The notes: generated from the sequence alone by a model not told the origin. A DNA stretch of 64,000 nucleotides from Paracoccus contaminans (GCF_002105555.1 NZ_CP020612.1:62001-126000); one strand, 5' to 3'. Numbered from the stretch's first letter, positions 37,180 through 52,181 are shown. Made by a program: numbers and translations.

Positions 37180-38259
37180 TCAGCCGGCCAGCCAGGCGTT
37201 GAAGCGCTCGCTCAGCTCGCCATCATGATCCACCCAGAAATCGAGGTTGGAGGCGAGGCCCTTTTCGATGTTGCCGGGCGCGGTGGGCAGCTGCGGGCCC
37301 ATCGGCACATCCTTGCCCGCGACGTTCCCCACCAGCGCCGAGGCCGATTTGCGCGGCGGGCCATAGCTGATGTGTTCGGCCGCCTTGGCAAGCTGCGGAG
37401 CCTCGGTGGAAAAGGCGATATACTGCATCGCATTTTCCTTGTTGGGCGCGCCCTTGGGAACGATCCAGCCCTCCATTTCATAGATCTGCCCGTCCCAGAG
37501 GATCTTGAACGGCTTGCCCTCGCCAATGGCGGCGTTGAAGATGCGGCCGTTGAAGGCATAGGCCATCGTCACCTCGCCATCCGCCAGCAGTTGCGGGGGC
37601 TGCGCGCCCGCCTCCCACCAGATCACGTCCTTCTTGATCGTGTCCAGCTTCTTGAAGGCGCGGTCCACGCCCTCGGGCGTGCCCAGCACCTGATAGACCT
37701 CGGCCGCCGGAACACCATCGGCCATCAGCGCCAGTTCCAGGTTGAACTTGGCGCCCTTGCGCATCGTGCGCTTGCCCGGAAACTTGGCGACATCGAAGAA
37801 ATCCGCGGGCGAGGCGGGCTTGGCATCGGGGAACTTGCTGTCGTCATAGGCCAGCACCATCGAATAGACATCGGTGGCGATGAAACATTCGGTCACGGCG
37901 CCGTCGATGAAATCATCCTTGGCCGCCTCGCCGCCCGGACCGGCGGCAAGAATGGCCGGGTCGATGGTTTCCAGCGCGCCCTCGTCGCACAGGCGCACCG
38001 CGTCGGCATATTCGACCGAGGCCACGTCCGCCGTGACGTTGCCCGCCTCGACCATCGCCTTGATCGGCGTTGCGGGGTTGTCGGCGTCGGTGACGGTGAT
38101 CCTGATCCCCGTCTTTTCCTGAAAGGGACCGTTATAGGCGACCTTGTGGCTTTCACCATAGGCCCCGCCCCAGTCCAGGACGTTCAGCACCTTGTCCTGC
38201 GCCGCGGCCGCGGTCGCCAGCGTCATCAGCGCGGTGGTCGTGATCAGCAGTCTTTTCAT
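37180..38259 (-). CDS. Polyamine-type ABC transporter substrate-binding protein (first copy)
   Basis: This is a 359-residue periplasmic binding protein with a signal peptide (LMTLATAAAAQ). GGAG lies 10 bases before its ATG. It is the first of three tandem paralogs and directly follows the ATPase gene. Conserved blocks include LDWGGAYGESHKVAY, VEAGNVTADVASVEY, VIWWEAGAQPPQLLADGEVT and EMEGWIVPKGAPNKEN. The binding proteins probably feed the same PotB/PotC/PotA-type transporter with different substrates. Confidence 0.92.
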   Translation of the reverse strand: MKRLLITTTALMTLATAAAAQDKVLNVLDWGGAYGESHKVAYNGPFQEKTGIRITVTDADNPATPIKAMVEAGNVTADVASVEYADAVRLCDEGALETIDPAILAAGPGGEAAKDDFIDGAVTECFIATDVYSMVLAYDDSKFPDAKPASPADFFDVAKFPGKRTMRKGAKFNLELALMADGVPAAEVYQVLGTPEGVDRAFKKLDTIKKDVIWWEAGAQPPQLLADGEVTMAYAFNGRIFNAAIGEGKPFKILWDGQIYEMEGWIVPKGAPNKENAMQYIAFSTEAPQLAKAAEHISYGPPRKSASALVGNVAGKDVPMGPQLPTAPGNIEKGLASNLDFWVDHDGELSERFNAWLAG

Positions 38260-38285
38260 TATTTTCTCTCTCCTGTTGGCAGATG

Positions 38286-39388
38286 TCAGACCGGGTCGAG
38301 CGCCCGCGCATCCCGCGGGTTCCAGCCGATGCGGATGCGCTGGCCGGGCTGCAGGCGGACCTGATCCAGCGTGTTGCGGAACTTGACGACGAAATCGTCG
38401 CTGCCCGCGACCTTCATGCGCGCGCGCAGGATGTCGCCCATGTAGATCACGTCGCGGACCTCGGCCTCCAGCGTGTGGGCACCCGCGGGCATCATCTCGG
38501 GCTTGAACTCCACCCGCTCGGGGCGGATCGAGACGAGCGTGCGCTGGCCCTTTTCCTTGATGTTGACGGCGGTGGCGTCGATCAGCGCCCCGTTGCCGAG
38601 CCGCACCACGGCGCGATCGCCCTCAAGCTGTTCGATAATGCCCGGCAGCTTGTTGTTCTCGCCGATGAAGCCGGCGACAAAGCTGTTCTGCGGCGCCTCG
38701 TACAGCTCGGCCGGGGGGCGATCTGCTGGATGCGCCCGTCGTTGAACACGGCGACGCGGTCCGACATGGTCAGCGCCTCGCCCTGGTCATGGGTGACATA
38801 GACCACGGTGATCCCCAGCCGGTCATGCAGGGCCTTGATCTCGAACTGCATGTGTTCGCGTAGCTGCTTGTCCAGCGCGCCCAGCGGCTCGTCCATCAGG
38901 ACCAGCTTCGGATCGAACACCAGCGCGCGCGCCAGCGCGATGCGCTGCTGCTGGCCGCCCGAAAGCTGGGCCGGGCGGCGGTTGCGGAAGGCGCCCATCT
39001 GCACCATGTCCAGCGCCCGCAGGATGCGGCTGTCGCGCTCGGCCTTGCCCATGCCACGCACCTCGAGCGGAAAGGCAAGGTTTTCGCCCACCGTCATATG
39101 GGGAAACAGCGCATAGTTCTGGAACACCATCCCGATCCCGCGCTGATGGGGCGGCACGTCATTGATGTTGCGCCCGTCAAGCCGGATCTCGCCGTGGGTG
39201 GCGGTCTCGAACCCGGCAAGCATCATCAGGCAGGTCGTCTTGCCCGAACCCGACGGGCCGAGCATGGTCAGGAACTCGGTCCTGCCGATCGACAGGTTCA
39301 GGTCTTTGACCACAAGGGTCTGCCCGTCATAGCTTTTCTGGACGCGATCAAAGACGACGAAGCCGTCGGATGCGGCGGGGGATATCAA
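38286..39388 (-). pseudogene. Spermidine/putrescine-type ABC transporter ATP-binding protein (PotA-like), frameshifted
   Basis: The ATPase powers the importer. Walker A (GPSGSGKTT), Q-loop (VFQNYALFPHMTV), signature LSGGQQQRIALARAL and Walker B (VLMDEPLGALD) are intact. After GRIQQIA the frame is lost at a run of six G on the plus strand (38713-38718). One more base gives PPAELYEAP and the C-terminal TOBE domain (VRLGNGALIDAT...), ending at 38286; the total would be 367 residues. The start is probably TTG 39388, with AAAGGATGA upstream. As the rest of the operon is intact, an assembly error or recent slippage is likely. Confidence 0.88.
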
Positions 39389-39486
39389 GGCGCGATCATC
39401 CTTTGTCGTGAGGCTGCCGGACCAGACTAGTCGGGCACCGCGCGCCGCTGCAACGATTTTCCACGAAGGATCGCCAGTTGATGACG

Positions 39487-39520
39487 AAAAGGGCGCCCCG
39501 GCCATCGGCACGGGGCGCCC
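39487..39520 (-). terminator. Rho-independent terminator of tRNA-Leu
   Basis: On the minus strand GGGCGCCCCG-TGCCGATGGC-CGGGGCGCCC (10-bp stem) is followed by TTTT. It begins 8 bases after the tRNA 3' end. Confidence 0.8.
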
Positions 39521-39527
39521 TTGTTCA

Positions 39528-39614
39528 TGGTGCGGTCGAAAAGACTCGAACTTTCACTCCGGTTAAGGAACAGCGACCTCAACGCTGCGCGTCTACCAAT
39601 TCCGCCACGACCGC
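39528..39614 (-). tRNA. tRNA-Leu (anticodon GAG)
   Basis: This is an 87-nt class II tRNA on the minus strand. The acceptor stem is GCGGTCG/CGACCGC with discriminator A and an encoded CCA. The anticodon stem-loop is CAGCG-TTGAGGT-CGCTG, the variable arm is long, and the T-arm has GTTCGAGTC. It reads CUC and CUU. It lies 49 bases after metH in the same orientation. Confidence 0.96.
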
Positions 39615-39623
39615 ATCCCGTGA

Positions 39624-39646
39624 CCGCCGCCTCATACAGGCGGCGG
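39624..39646 (-). terminator. Hairpin between metH and tRNA-Leu
   Basis: A perfect 8-bp stem (CCGCCGCC / GGCGGCGG, loop of 7) occurs in the 49-base gap. There is no T-tract, so termination is uncertain and read-through into the tRNA is possible. Confidence 0.35.
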
Positions 39647-39663
39647 ACAGCTTTGAAAAGGGG

Positions 39664-43392
<3,729 letters not shown>

Positions 43393-43542
43393 CGCGGGAC
43401 TCCGGGCAAGGCTGACGGGATGCATATAGGACGCGCATGGGCCGATGACCAATTCATGTCATGCAGGCTGGACATGAGCAGCCTTCATCATCGCCCGCCC
43501 ACCTTGTCTTTCGCTGCGCCAGCACCCATCCCTGCGGATGTG

Positions 43543-44262
43543 ATGACCGATGAACTGCCCACGCCCGACACCCTCTGCCTGCCGCCTATGCCGGGCGGGG
43601 GGCCTGCCTGGCTGCTGACCCCCGGCCTCATTCCCCATCCCGACGCCGTCCGCTGGATGGAGGCGCGCGCCGCGGCGATCCGCCAAGGCGCGGCGCCCGA
43701 GACGGTCTGGCTGGTCGAACATCCCGCCGTCTATACCGCCGGCACCTCGGCACGCCCCGAGGATCTGACCGATCCCGGCCGCTTTCCGGTTTATGCCACG
43801 GGCCGGGGCGGGCAATATACCTATCACGGGCCGGGCCAGCGCATCGTCTATCTCATGCTCGACCTCGACCGGATCGGCCGCGACGTGCGCCGGTTCGTCG
43901 CCTCGCTCGAAGGGTGGGTGATCGCCGCGCTGGCCGAATTCGGGGTGAGGGGCGAGATCCGTCCCGGTCGTGTCGGGGTCTGGGTCGCGCGCCCCGAAAG
44001 GCCGCCCCTGCCCGACGGCTCGGTGCGTGACGACAAGATCGCGGCGATCGGGATAAAGCTGCGCCGCTGGGTCAGCTTTCACGGCATCGCGGTCAATGTC
44101 GAGCCGGACCTGTCCCATTACGGAGGCATCGTGCCCTGCGGCATCCAGGGCCACGGCGTCACCAGCCTTGTCGATCTGGGGCTGCCGGTCACGATGGATG
44201 ACCTCGACGGGGCGCTCCGGCTCACATTTCCGAAAGACTTCGGCAGGGGCGGCACTTTCTGA
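43543..44262 (+). CDS. lipB: Lipoyl(octanoyl) transferase
   Basis: LipB moves octanoyl groups from acyl carrier protein to lipoyl domains of 2-oxoacid dehydrogenases. The conserved motifs are [29 protein letters not shown], the catalytic Lys in [10 protein letters not shown] and the catalytic Cys in [17 protein letters not shown] 43543 gives 239 residues, close to family length. An in-frame ATG at 43474 would add 23 residues; neither has a strong ribosome binding site. The frame stays open far upstream, antisense to metH, which is not coding. Confidence 0.94.
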   Translation: MTDELPTPDTLCLPPMPGGGPAWLLTPGLIPHPDAVRWMEARAAAIRQGAAPETVWLVEHPAVYTAGTSARPEDLTDPGRFPVYATGRGGQYTYHGPGQRIVYLMLDLDRIGRDVRRFVASLEGWVIAALAEFGVRGEIRPGRVGVWVARPERPPLPDGSVRDDKIAAIGIKLRRWVSFHGIAVNVEPDLSHYGGIVPCGIQGHGVTSLVDLGLPVTMDDLDGALRLTFPKDFGRGGTF

Positions 44263-44363
44263 GGGCTGCCGCGTTACCTGACCGAACAGGAAGGGGATGC
44301 CCCCGCCCTTGCGGCAGGCTAACCTTCCGGTCATGGAATCAGCCCGTCATGAAGGACGTGACA

Positions 44364-44930
44364 ATGAAGATCAGCCTGTACGCCACTCTTGCGGCGCTCG
44401 CCTTCGCCGTTCCCGCCGCCGCCCAGGATGCGGCGGGCGACCCGGTCAAGGGTGAAAACGAATTCAAGAAGTGCAAGGCCTGCCATGCCATCACCGATCC
44501 GTCCGGCAAGGACATCGTGAAGGGCGGCAAGACCGGGCCGAACCTTTACGGCGTGGTCGGCCGCAAGGCGGGAACCGAGCCGGGGTTCAAGTATTCCGAG
44601 ACCCTGATCAAGCTGGGCGAGGCCGGCGAGGTGTGGACCGAGGCGGACATCGCCGCCTATATCACCGATCCCAACAAATACGCGCAGGACAAGACCGGCG
44701 AGGCCGGCGCCAAGACGAAGATGACCTTCAAGCTGGCCAAGAATCAGGCCGATGTGGTCGCCTACCTCAAGGCCAATTCGCCCGAGGCGGGCGCGGCCCC
44801 GCAAGGTGCCGCCGCCGCCCCGGCCGCAGGTGCCGCACCGGCCGCCGCCCCAGCCGCGGGTGCTGCGGCTGCCCCGGCTGCCCCGGCTGCCCCGGCCGCA
44901 GGTGCTCCGGCCGTCCCGGCATCCAACTGA
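44364..44930 (+). CDS. cycA: Cytochrome c550 with Ala/Pro-rich tail
   Basis: Periplasmic electron carrier between the bc1 complex and aa3 oxidase, and to denitrification and methylotrophy enzymes. ATG 44364 (MKISLYATLAALAFAVPAAA signal peptide) has AAGGA 8 bases upstream. The haem site is CKACH and the Met ligand lies in TKMTFKL. KGGKTGPNLYGVVGRKAG is nearly identical to Paracoccus c550. A tail of about 50 residues built of Ala, Pro and Gly follows, longer than in the classic protein. It lies 200 bases upstream of ctaD, separated by a terminator. Confidence 0.96.
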   Translation: MKISLYATLAALAFAVPAAAQDAAGDPVKGENEFKKCKACHAITDPSGKDIVKGGKTGPNLYGVVGRKAGTEPGFKYSETLIKLGEAGEVWTEADIAAYITDPNKYAQDKTGEAGAKTKMTFKLAKNQADVVAYLKANSPEAGAAPQGAAAAPAAGAAPAAAPAAGAAAAPAAPAAPAAGAPAVPASN

Positions 44931-44974
44931 TCGCCCCGCCGGGTGCCATGCCCGGCGGCGCCGCACTGAAACGC

Positions 44975-46807
<1,833 letters not shown>

Positions 46808-46825
46808 GCGTAACGTGATACCCTT

Positions 46826-46858
46826 GCGGCCCCGGAGCGATCCGGGGCCGCTTTCTTT
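46826..46858 (+). terminator. Rho-independent terminator of ctaD
   Basis: An 11-bp perfect stem (GCGGCCCCGGA / TCCGGGGCCGC, loop GCGA) is followed by TTTCTTT. Confidence 0.85.
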
Positions 46859-47388
46859 GCAGATGCAGACGTCGCCGTTCCGCCGGATCAGGATGCCGGT
46901 TCCCCGCCGACCTGCCTATCGCAGCCCCAATGCGGAGCTGCCCCGGAACATGGCGGCAATGATCGCGCGGCCCGGCCTGTTGCCATCGCTGCCGGCGACA
47001 GAGCCTGAGGCTGTCCTGTCGGCGGGTCACAGGGCCTTGCCCTTGGCCACGGGCGGCAGCATGATCGCCTTGATCAGGCAGCCTTTGCCCCCGGTGGGAA
47101 ACATGCAGCCCCGGCACCCTGCACAGGCGATGCAACCCTTACCCTTCATGCCCCGGACACAGCCCCTGCCAGCGCCTGCCGGCATGCAGCCCGCGCGCTG
47201 CGCCGGCCAGGTTTTGCGCCCCGTCCCGCCCATGGGCCGGGCGGGCGCCGGCCGGCCAGCAGATAGCGGCACCGCCGTTGTTCCTGCCCTTTCGGCGCGA
47301 GGGGGCCGGCCGGTGTCCGACGCCGCGGCCCCTCAAGGCGGCTTGCTGCCTGCCTGCCAACCCCTCGATGATCACGCGGTCCGCACAG
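46859..47388. other. Gene-poor interval with degenerate short repeats
   Basis: No confident gene lies in these 530 bases. Between 47100 and 47200 the plus strand repeats ATGCAGCCC / ATGCAACCC-like units, giving Met-Gln-Pro-rich translation on one strand and Gly-Cys-rich translation on the other. Confidence 0.4.
47027..47272 (-). CDS. Hypothetical small Cys/Gly-rich protein (doubtful)
   Basis: This is an 81-codon frame from ATG to a natural TGA on the minus strand. Cysteines are concentrated in its second half (GCVRGMKGKGCIACAGCRGC, then GGKGC), spaced 2-9 residues apart, which would suit metal binding. There is no clear ribosome binding site, no known domain, and the composition may simply mirror a degenerate repeat on the other strand. 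I do not recognise it and give it low weight. Confidence 0.2.
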   Translation of the reverse strand: MPLSAGRPAPARPMGGTGRKTWPAQRAGCMPAGAGRGCVRGMKGKGCIACAGCRGCMFPTGGKGCLIKAIMLPPVAKGKAL

Positions 47389-47886
47389 ATGCCCTATGAA
47401 TGGTCCGATGATGCCGGTGACGGCGCCCGCAGGCTGCTGATCTGGCGCCATCGTTCCCTGACGCCGCAAGGATTTGCCTGGGTGATCGGAACCGCTGCCG
47501 CCGCGCTGCTGATGCCGCTGCTGGCGGTTCTGGGCCGCACGGCGATGTGGGGGCTGCTGCCCTTTGCGGTCATTGCCCTGGCGGGGCTGTGGGGCGGCGT
47601 GCAGCATGGCTGGCGGGGCGGCGGCACGCGCGAGGAGGTGATGCTGACACGCGGGCGGATGAGCGTGACCCGGCATGATCCAGGCCGGCCGGCACGCCAC
47701 TGGCAGGGCAACCCCTACTGGGCGCGGCTGTCGATCCGCGGCGATGGGCCGGTCGAGGATTACCTGACGCTGAGCGACGGCGCCCGCGTGATCGAACTGG
47801 GCGCCTTTCTTTCGCCCGAGGAGCGCCGTTCCTTGATGCAGGATCTGTCCGCAGCCCTTGCCGATCTGCGGCGTGCCGCCCCATAG
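47389..47886 (+). CDS. DUF2244 domain-containing membrane protein
   Basis: This 165-residue protein of the DUF2244 family has two close transmembrane helices (about residues 33-75) followed by a soluble domain containing NPYWARLSI and IELGAFLSPEERRSLMQDL. Function is unknown; in alphaproteobacteria it is often found near cytochrome oxidase genes, as here after ctaD. ATG 47389 (MPYEWSDDAG) matches family starts; ATG 47368 is also possible. Confidence 0.85.
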   Translation: MPYEWSDDAGDGARRLLIWRHRSLTPQGFAWVIGTAAAALLMPLLAVLGRTAMWGLLPFAVIALAGLWGGVQHGWRGGGTREEVMLTRGRMSVTRHDPGRPARHWQGNPYWARLSIRGDGPVEDYLTLSDGARVIELGAFLSPEERRSLMQDLSAALADLRRAAP

Positions 47887-48029
47887 GCGGAACGATGCAG
47901 GCGTCAACGACGTTTCCCCGCCGGATATCTGGCCTCCGATCGCCCTTCCGCTTTCGCCCGCATGCACGGCATGGCACATAGTTCCAAGCCCTACGCCTAT
48001 CCCTGCCCTGCCAGCCTGCCGAGCGGATC

Positions 48030-49307
48030 ATGCCCGAGACTGCCCTTCGTTCCCGCGCCGAGCGCCGCCGCGCCGCCTTTCGCCGCAAGGCAGGACGGGC
48101 GGCGCGGCTGTTCGTGCTGCTGACGGTGCTGATCGACGCAACCGGCATGGGGCTGATCTTTCCTGTCATGCCCGACCTGCTGGAACAGCTGACCGGACAG
48201 AACCTGGCCGGCGCGGCGGTCTGGGGGGGGATCCTCGGCACGGCCTATTCGGCCATGCAGTTCCTGTTCGGCCCGGTGGTCGGCAATCTGTCGGATGCCT
48301 ATGGGCGCCGGCCCGTCATGCTGACGGCGCTGCTGGTGATGACGATGGATTATCTGCTGCTGGCGCTGGCCCATACCGTCACGCTGATCCTGATCGGGCG
48401 GATCATCGGCGGCATCATGGCCGCGACCCATGCGACAGCCGCAGCCTACATGGCCGACATCTCCACGCCCGAGGAAAAGGGCCGCAATTTCGGCCTGATC
48501 GGCGCGGCCTTCGGGGTGGGGTTTGTCCTGGGGCCGGTGCTGGGCAGCCTTGCTTCGGTGATCGACCTGCGCGCGCCGTTCTGGATCGCGGGCGCGCTGG
48601 CCGCAGCGAACCTGGTGTTCGGGTGGTTCGTGCTGCCCGAGACGGTTTCGCGGTCGATCCGCCGGCCGTTTTCATGGGCACGGGCCAATCCGCTGGCCTC
48701 GTTCTCGGCCATCGGGCGGCTGCCGGGACTGGCGCCGCTGCTGGCGGTCTTTGCGCTGTTCAACCTGGCGGGCTATGTCTATCCGGCGGTCTGGAGCTTT
48801 TTCGGCAAGGCCCGTTTCGGCTGGGACCCGCTGCATATCGGCCTGTCGCTGGCCGCCTTTGGCGTTGCGATGGCGCTGGTTCAGGGTGTGCTGGTCGGCC
48901 CGGCGATCCAGCGTTTCGGCGTATGGCGCACCGTGACGGTGGGCTTTGCGCTCGAAATAGTGGCCTTCCTTTTTTACGGGGTGGTCAGCGATCCGGTGCT
49001 GGCGCTGGCCTTCACGCCGCTGGCGGCGATCGCGGGGCTGGGCGGCCCGGCGCTGCAGCAGATCATGTCGAACACCGCCGGCGACGATCAGCAGGGCGAA
49101 TTGCAAGGCGTGCTGTCATCGGTGGCCGCCATCGCGATGGGCACCTCGCCCCTGATCATGACCGCGATCTTTGCCTTCTTCACGCGCGAGGCGACGCCCC
49201 TTTATGCACCGGGGATGCCCTTCATCGCGGCGGCGGCGATGATGGCGCTGGCCCTGGTGATCCTGCTGCGCGCCCAGCGCAAGGCCCGGCGCGAGCAGCA
49301 GGGCTGA
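48030..49307 (+). CDS. MFS efflux transporter (TCR/Tet family)
   Basis: This 425-residue antiporter has twelve predicted transmembrane helices. The N-terminal IDATGMGLIFPVMPDLL and the loop 2-3 motif A (GNLSDAYGRRPVML) are those of the TCR/Tet drug:H+ antiporter group. It therefore exports a small compound, but tetracycline or other drug transport cannot be claimed from sequence alone; no TetR-type regulator lies beside it. It lies upstream of rpsA with its own strand-equal but separately promoted neighbour. Confidence 0.88.
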   Translation: MPETALRSRAERRRAAFRRKAGRAARLFVLLTVLIDATGMGLIFPVMPDLLEQLTGQNLAGAAVWGGILGTAYSAMQFLFGPVVGNLSDAYGRRPVMLTALLVMTMDYLLLALAHTVTLILIGRIIGGIMAATHATAAAYMADISTPEEKGRNFGLIGAAFGVGFVLGPVLGSLASVIDLRAPFWIAGALAAANLVFGWFVLPETVSRSIRRPFSWARANPLASFSAIGRLPGLAPLLAVFALFNLAGYVYPAVWSFFGKARFGWDPLHIGLSLAAFGVAMALVQGVLVGPAIQRFGVWRTVTVGFALEIVAFLFYGVVSDPVLALAFTPLAAIAGLGGPALQQIMSNTAGDDQQGELQGVLSSVAAIAMGTSPLIMTAIFAFFTREATPLYAPGMPFIAAAAMMALALVILLRAQRKARREQQG

Positions 49308-49364
49308 GGGGCGCGCCCTCCCGGCCATCCTGCGCAGGATGAGGCCGTTGCAGGCCGGGATGAC

Positions 49365-49393
49365 TTGCACAGCGGGACGGGGCGAGCTATAGG
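49365..49393 (+). promoter_or_regulatory. rpsA promoter
   Basis: TTGCAC (49365-49370), a 17-bp spacer and TATAGG (49388-49393) form one of the best sigma-70 matches in the window. It lies about 150 bases before the rpsA ATG. Confidence 0.6.
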
Positions 49394-49541
49394 CGCACAA
49401 GTCTTGTGAACGACATGGCCAGAACAGGCCGCGGAAGAAACGGGTCGGGCCATGTGCCGCGGCCCGTTCGCGTTAACTGGACGCACAGACCGGCGGAGCC
49501 AACCGCCCGGCCAGAAACCCTGCAAAGGAACCGCAAGCCGC

Positions 49542-51221
49542 ATGGCGCACACCGCATCCATGGAGGAATTCGAAGCCCTCCTGAACGAAAGCTTCGAAAT
49601 CGACACCCCGGACGAAGGTTCGGTCGTCAAGGGCCGCGTCATCGCCATCGAGGCGGGCCAGGCCATCATCGATGTCGGCTACAAGATGGAAGGCCGCGTC
49701 GATCTCAAGGAATTCGCCGCCCCCGGCGAGGATGCCTCGGTCAAGGTCGGCGATGAGGTCGAGGTCTATCTGGACCGCGTGGAAAACGCCCGCGGCGAAG
49801 CCTCGATCAGCCGCGAGAAGGCCCGCCGCGAAGAGGCGTGGGACCGGCTCGAACAGGCCTATGCCAAGGAAGAGCGGATCGACGGCGCCATCTTCGGCCG
49901 CGTCAAGGGCGGCTTCACCGTGGACCTGGGCGGCGCGGTGGCGTTCCTGCCGGGCAGCCAGGTGGATGTGCGTCCGGTGCGCGATGCCGGCCCGCTCATG
50001 GGTCTCAAGCAGCCGTTCCAGATCCTCAAGATGGACCGCCGCCGCGGCAATATCGTCGTGTCGCGCCGCGCCATCCTGGAAGAAAGCCGCGCCGAGCAGC
50101 GCGCCGAGGTCATCAGCAACCTGCACGAAGGTCAGGTTGTGGACGGCGTCGTCAAGAACATCACCGAATACGGCGCCTTCGTCGATCTGGGCGGCGTTGA
50201 CGGCCTGCTGCATGTCACCGACATGGCTTGGCGCCGCGTGAACCATCCTTCGGAAATCCTGTCGATCGGCGAGACCGTCAAGGTCCAGGTCGTCAAGATC
50301 AACAAGGAGACCCACCGGATCAGCCTGGGCATGAAGCAGCTGCAGTCCGATCCCTGGGATACCGTCGCCGACAAGTTCCCGATCGGTTCGGTTCACAAGG
50401 GCCGCGTGACCAACATCACCGATTATGGCGCCTTCGTCGAGCTGGAAGCCGGCATCGAGGGCCTGGTCCACGTGTCCGAAATGAGCTGGACCAAGAAGAA
50501 CGTCCACCCCGGCAAGATCGTGTCCACCTCGCAGGAGGTCGATGTGATGGTGCTGGAGATCGACGAGCAGAAACGCCGCGTGTCCCTGGGCCTCAAGCAG
50601 ACCCAGCGCAACCCGTGGGAAGTGTTCGCCGAAACCCACCCCGCCGGCACCCAGATCGAGGGCGAGGTCAAGAACATCACCGAGTTCGGCCTGTTCGTGG
50701 GCCTGGACGGCGACATCGACGGGATGGTCCATCTGTCCGACCTGTCCTGGGACCAGCGCGGCGAGGACGCGATCCAGAACTATCGCAAGGGCGATGTCGT
50801 CCAGGCGGTCGTGCAGGAGGTTGATACCGAGAAAGAGCGGATCAGCCTGTCCATCAAGGCGCTGGAAAACGACACCATGACCGAGGCGGTCGATGGCGTC
50901 AAACGCGGCTCGGTTGTTTCGGTCACCGTCACGGCGATCGAGGATGGCGGGATCGAGGTGGAATATAACGGCGTCAAGTCGTTCATCCGCCGCTCGGACC
51001 TTGCCCGCGACCGTCAGGACCAGCGCCCCGAGCGCTTCAATGTCGGCGACACGGTCGATGCCCGCGTGACCAACATCGACACCAAGACCCGCCGTCTGGG
51101 CCTGTCGATCAAGGCGCGCGAGATCGCCGAGGAGAAAGAAGCGATCGACCAGTACGGCTCGTCCGATTCGGGCGCCTCGCTGGGCGACATCCTGGGCGCC
51201 GCCCTCAAGAACCGCAACTGA
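49542..51221 (+). CDS. rpsA: 30S ribosomal protein S1
   Basis: S1 brings mRNA to the 30S subunit. The 559-residue protein contains six S1 RNA-binding repeats; repeats 3-5 are the clearest (for example [20 protein letters not shown] and [20 protein letters not shown]). The first two are the diverged, ribosome-docking type. AAAGGA lies 12 bases before the ATG. It is followed by a terminator and then ihfB, the usual rpsA-ihfB order. Confidence 0.97.
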   Translation: MAHTASMEEFEALLNESFEIDTPDEGSVVKGRVIAIEAGQAIIDVGYKMEGRVDLKEFAAPGEDASVKVGDEVEVYLDRVENARGEASISREKARREEAWDRLEQAYAKEERIDGAIFGRVKGGFTVDLGGAVAFLPGSQVDVRPVRDAGPLMGLKQPFQILKMDRRRGNIVVSRRAILEESRAEQRAEVISNLHEGQVVDGVVKNITEYGAFVDLGGVDGLLHVTDMAWRRVNHPSEILSIGETVKVQVVKINKETHRISLGMKQLQSDPWDTVADKFPIGSVHKGRVTNITDYGAFVELEAGIEGLVHVSEMSWTKKNVHPGKIVSTSQEVDVMVLEIDEQKRRVSLGLKQTQRNPWEVFAETHPAGTQIEGEVKNITEFGLFVGLDGDIDGMVHLSDLSWDQRGEDAIQNYRKGDVVQAVVQEVDTEKERISLSIKALENDTMTEAVDGVKRGSVVSVTVTAIEDGGIEVEYNGVKSFIRRSDLARDRQDQRPERFNVGDTVDARVTNIDTKTRRLGLSIKAREIAEEKEAIDQYGSSDSGASLGDILGAALKNRN

Positions 51222-51277
51222 GATGGAACGAGGCGCGGGCCGCTTGCGGCCTGCGCCCGTCCATGCCAGGCGCACCC

Positions 51278-51303
51278 GGCCGTCCCTGCGGGGGCGGCCT
51301 TTT
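51278..51303 (+). terminator. Rho-independent terminator of rpsA
   Basis: GGCCGTCCC-TGC-GGGGGCGGCC (9-bp stem with one T:G pair) is followed by TTTT. Confidence 0.75.
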
Positions 51304-51412
51304 CCGTTTAACGCCGGCAGTCTTGCTGCAACTTTTGTCATATGCCGGGCGTTGGCCACCATCCATCCTCGCCGCGCCCCCGACGGGTGGCAATATTCCA
51401 CAGGTTTCTTTC

Positions 51413-51706
51413 ATGATCCGGTCCGAACTGATCCAGAAGATCGCCGACAATAATCCCCATCTGCTGCAGCGCGATGTGGAGCGGATCGTGACGACCATCT
51501 TCGATGAGATTACCGGCGCCCTGTCGCGCGGAGACCGGGTGGAACTGCGCGGATTCGGCGCCTTTTCGGTCAAGCGCCGCGACGCGCGCACCGGCCGCAA
51601 CCCCCGCACCGGAGAGGCCGTTCAGGTGGAACAGAAATATGTCCCCTTCTTCAAGACGGGCAAGCTGCTGCGCGACCGGCTGAACGGGCTGGACAACGGC
51701 GGCTGA
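51413..51706 (+). CDS. ihfB: Integration host factor subunit beta
   Basis: IhfB bends DNA sharply as a dimer with IhfA. The 97-residue protein has the HU/IHF signature, with [20 protein letters not shown] containing the DNA-intercalating beta-arm. The start ATG 51413 ([11 protein letters not shown]) agrees with the family; the frame extends further upstream into the terminator region. A separate promoter is expected since rpsA ends in a terminator. Confidence 0.96.
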   Translation: MIRSELIQKIADNNPHLLQRDVERIVTTIFDEITGALSRGDRVELRGFGAFSVKRRDARTGRNPRTGEAVQVEQKYVPFFKTGKLLRDRLNGLDNGG

Positions 51707-51767
51707 GCGCGGCAATTCCCACAGCGGCGGCCAATCCGGCTGTCGTGACATGCGATCCAGGAACATG

Positions 51768-52181
51768 ATGCGCTATCTTCGCATGATCTTTGTCGCGGTT
51801 CTGGCAATCGCACTGGTGACGGTTTCGCTGGCCAACCGGCAGGTGGTGCAGGTCAGCCTGCTGCCCGGCCAGTTCGCGTCCTATGTCGGCCACAGCTGGT
51901 CAGCAGGAATGCCGCTGTTCCTGGTCATCATCCTGGCGCTGCTGGCGGGGATGATCCTGGGTGTGATCTGGGAATGGCTGCGCGAGGCGCATCTGCGCCA
52001 GGAATCGGCACGGCGCGCATCGGCGCTGAACCGGCTTGAACACGAGGTGGGCGGCCTGCGCATCACCCATGCCGCCCCGCGCGACGAGGTGCTCGCCATT
52101 CTTGACGCGCCTCGCCCGGCTGGCAATGCAGCGCTAGCCAAGGGCGCCGCAACACAGGCCCTGCCGCCCGCTTTGCGATGA
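51768..52181 (+). CDS. LapA-domain membrane protein
   Basis: This is a small membrane protein of the lipopolysaccharide assembly protein A (DUF1049) type. It has two transmembrane helices (about residues 4-24 and 45-67) and a cytoplasmic coiled-coil-prone tail ([20 protein letters not shown]). In E. coli LapA works with LapB in regulating LPS synthesis; no LapB tetratricopeptide protein is seen here. ATG 51768 (MRYLRMIF) follows AGGA; ATGs at 51750 and 51765 are alternatives. Its stop overlaps the trpF start (ATGA). Confidence 0.85.
   Translation: MRYLRMIFVAVLAIALVTVSLANRQVVQVSLLPGQFASYVGHSWSAGMPLFLVIILALLAGMILGVIWEWLREAHLRQESARRASALNRLEHEVGGLRITHAAPRDEVLAILDAPRPAGNAALAKGAATQALPPALR

Noticed and set aside
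46815..47399. A 194-codon Pro/Met/Gln-rich frame after ctaD
   Set aside because: It begins inside the ctaD terminator hairpin region, overlaps the DUF2244 start and has no ribosome binding site or domain.
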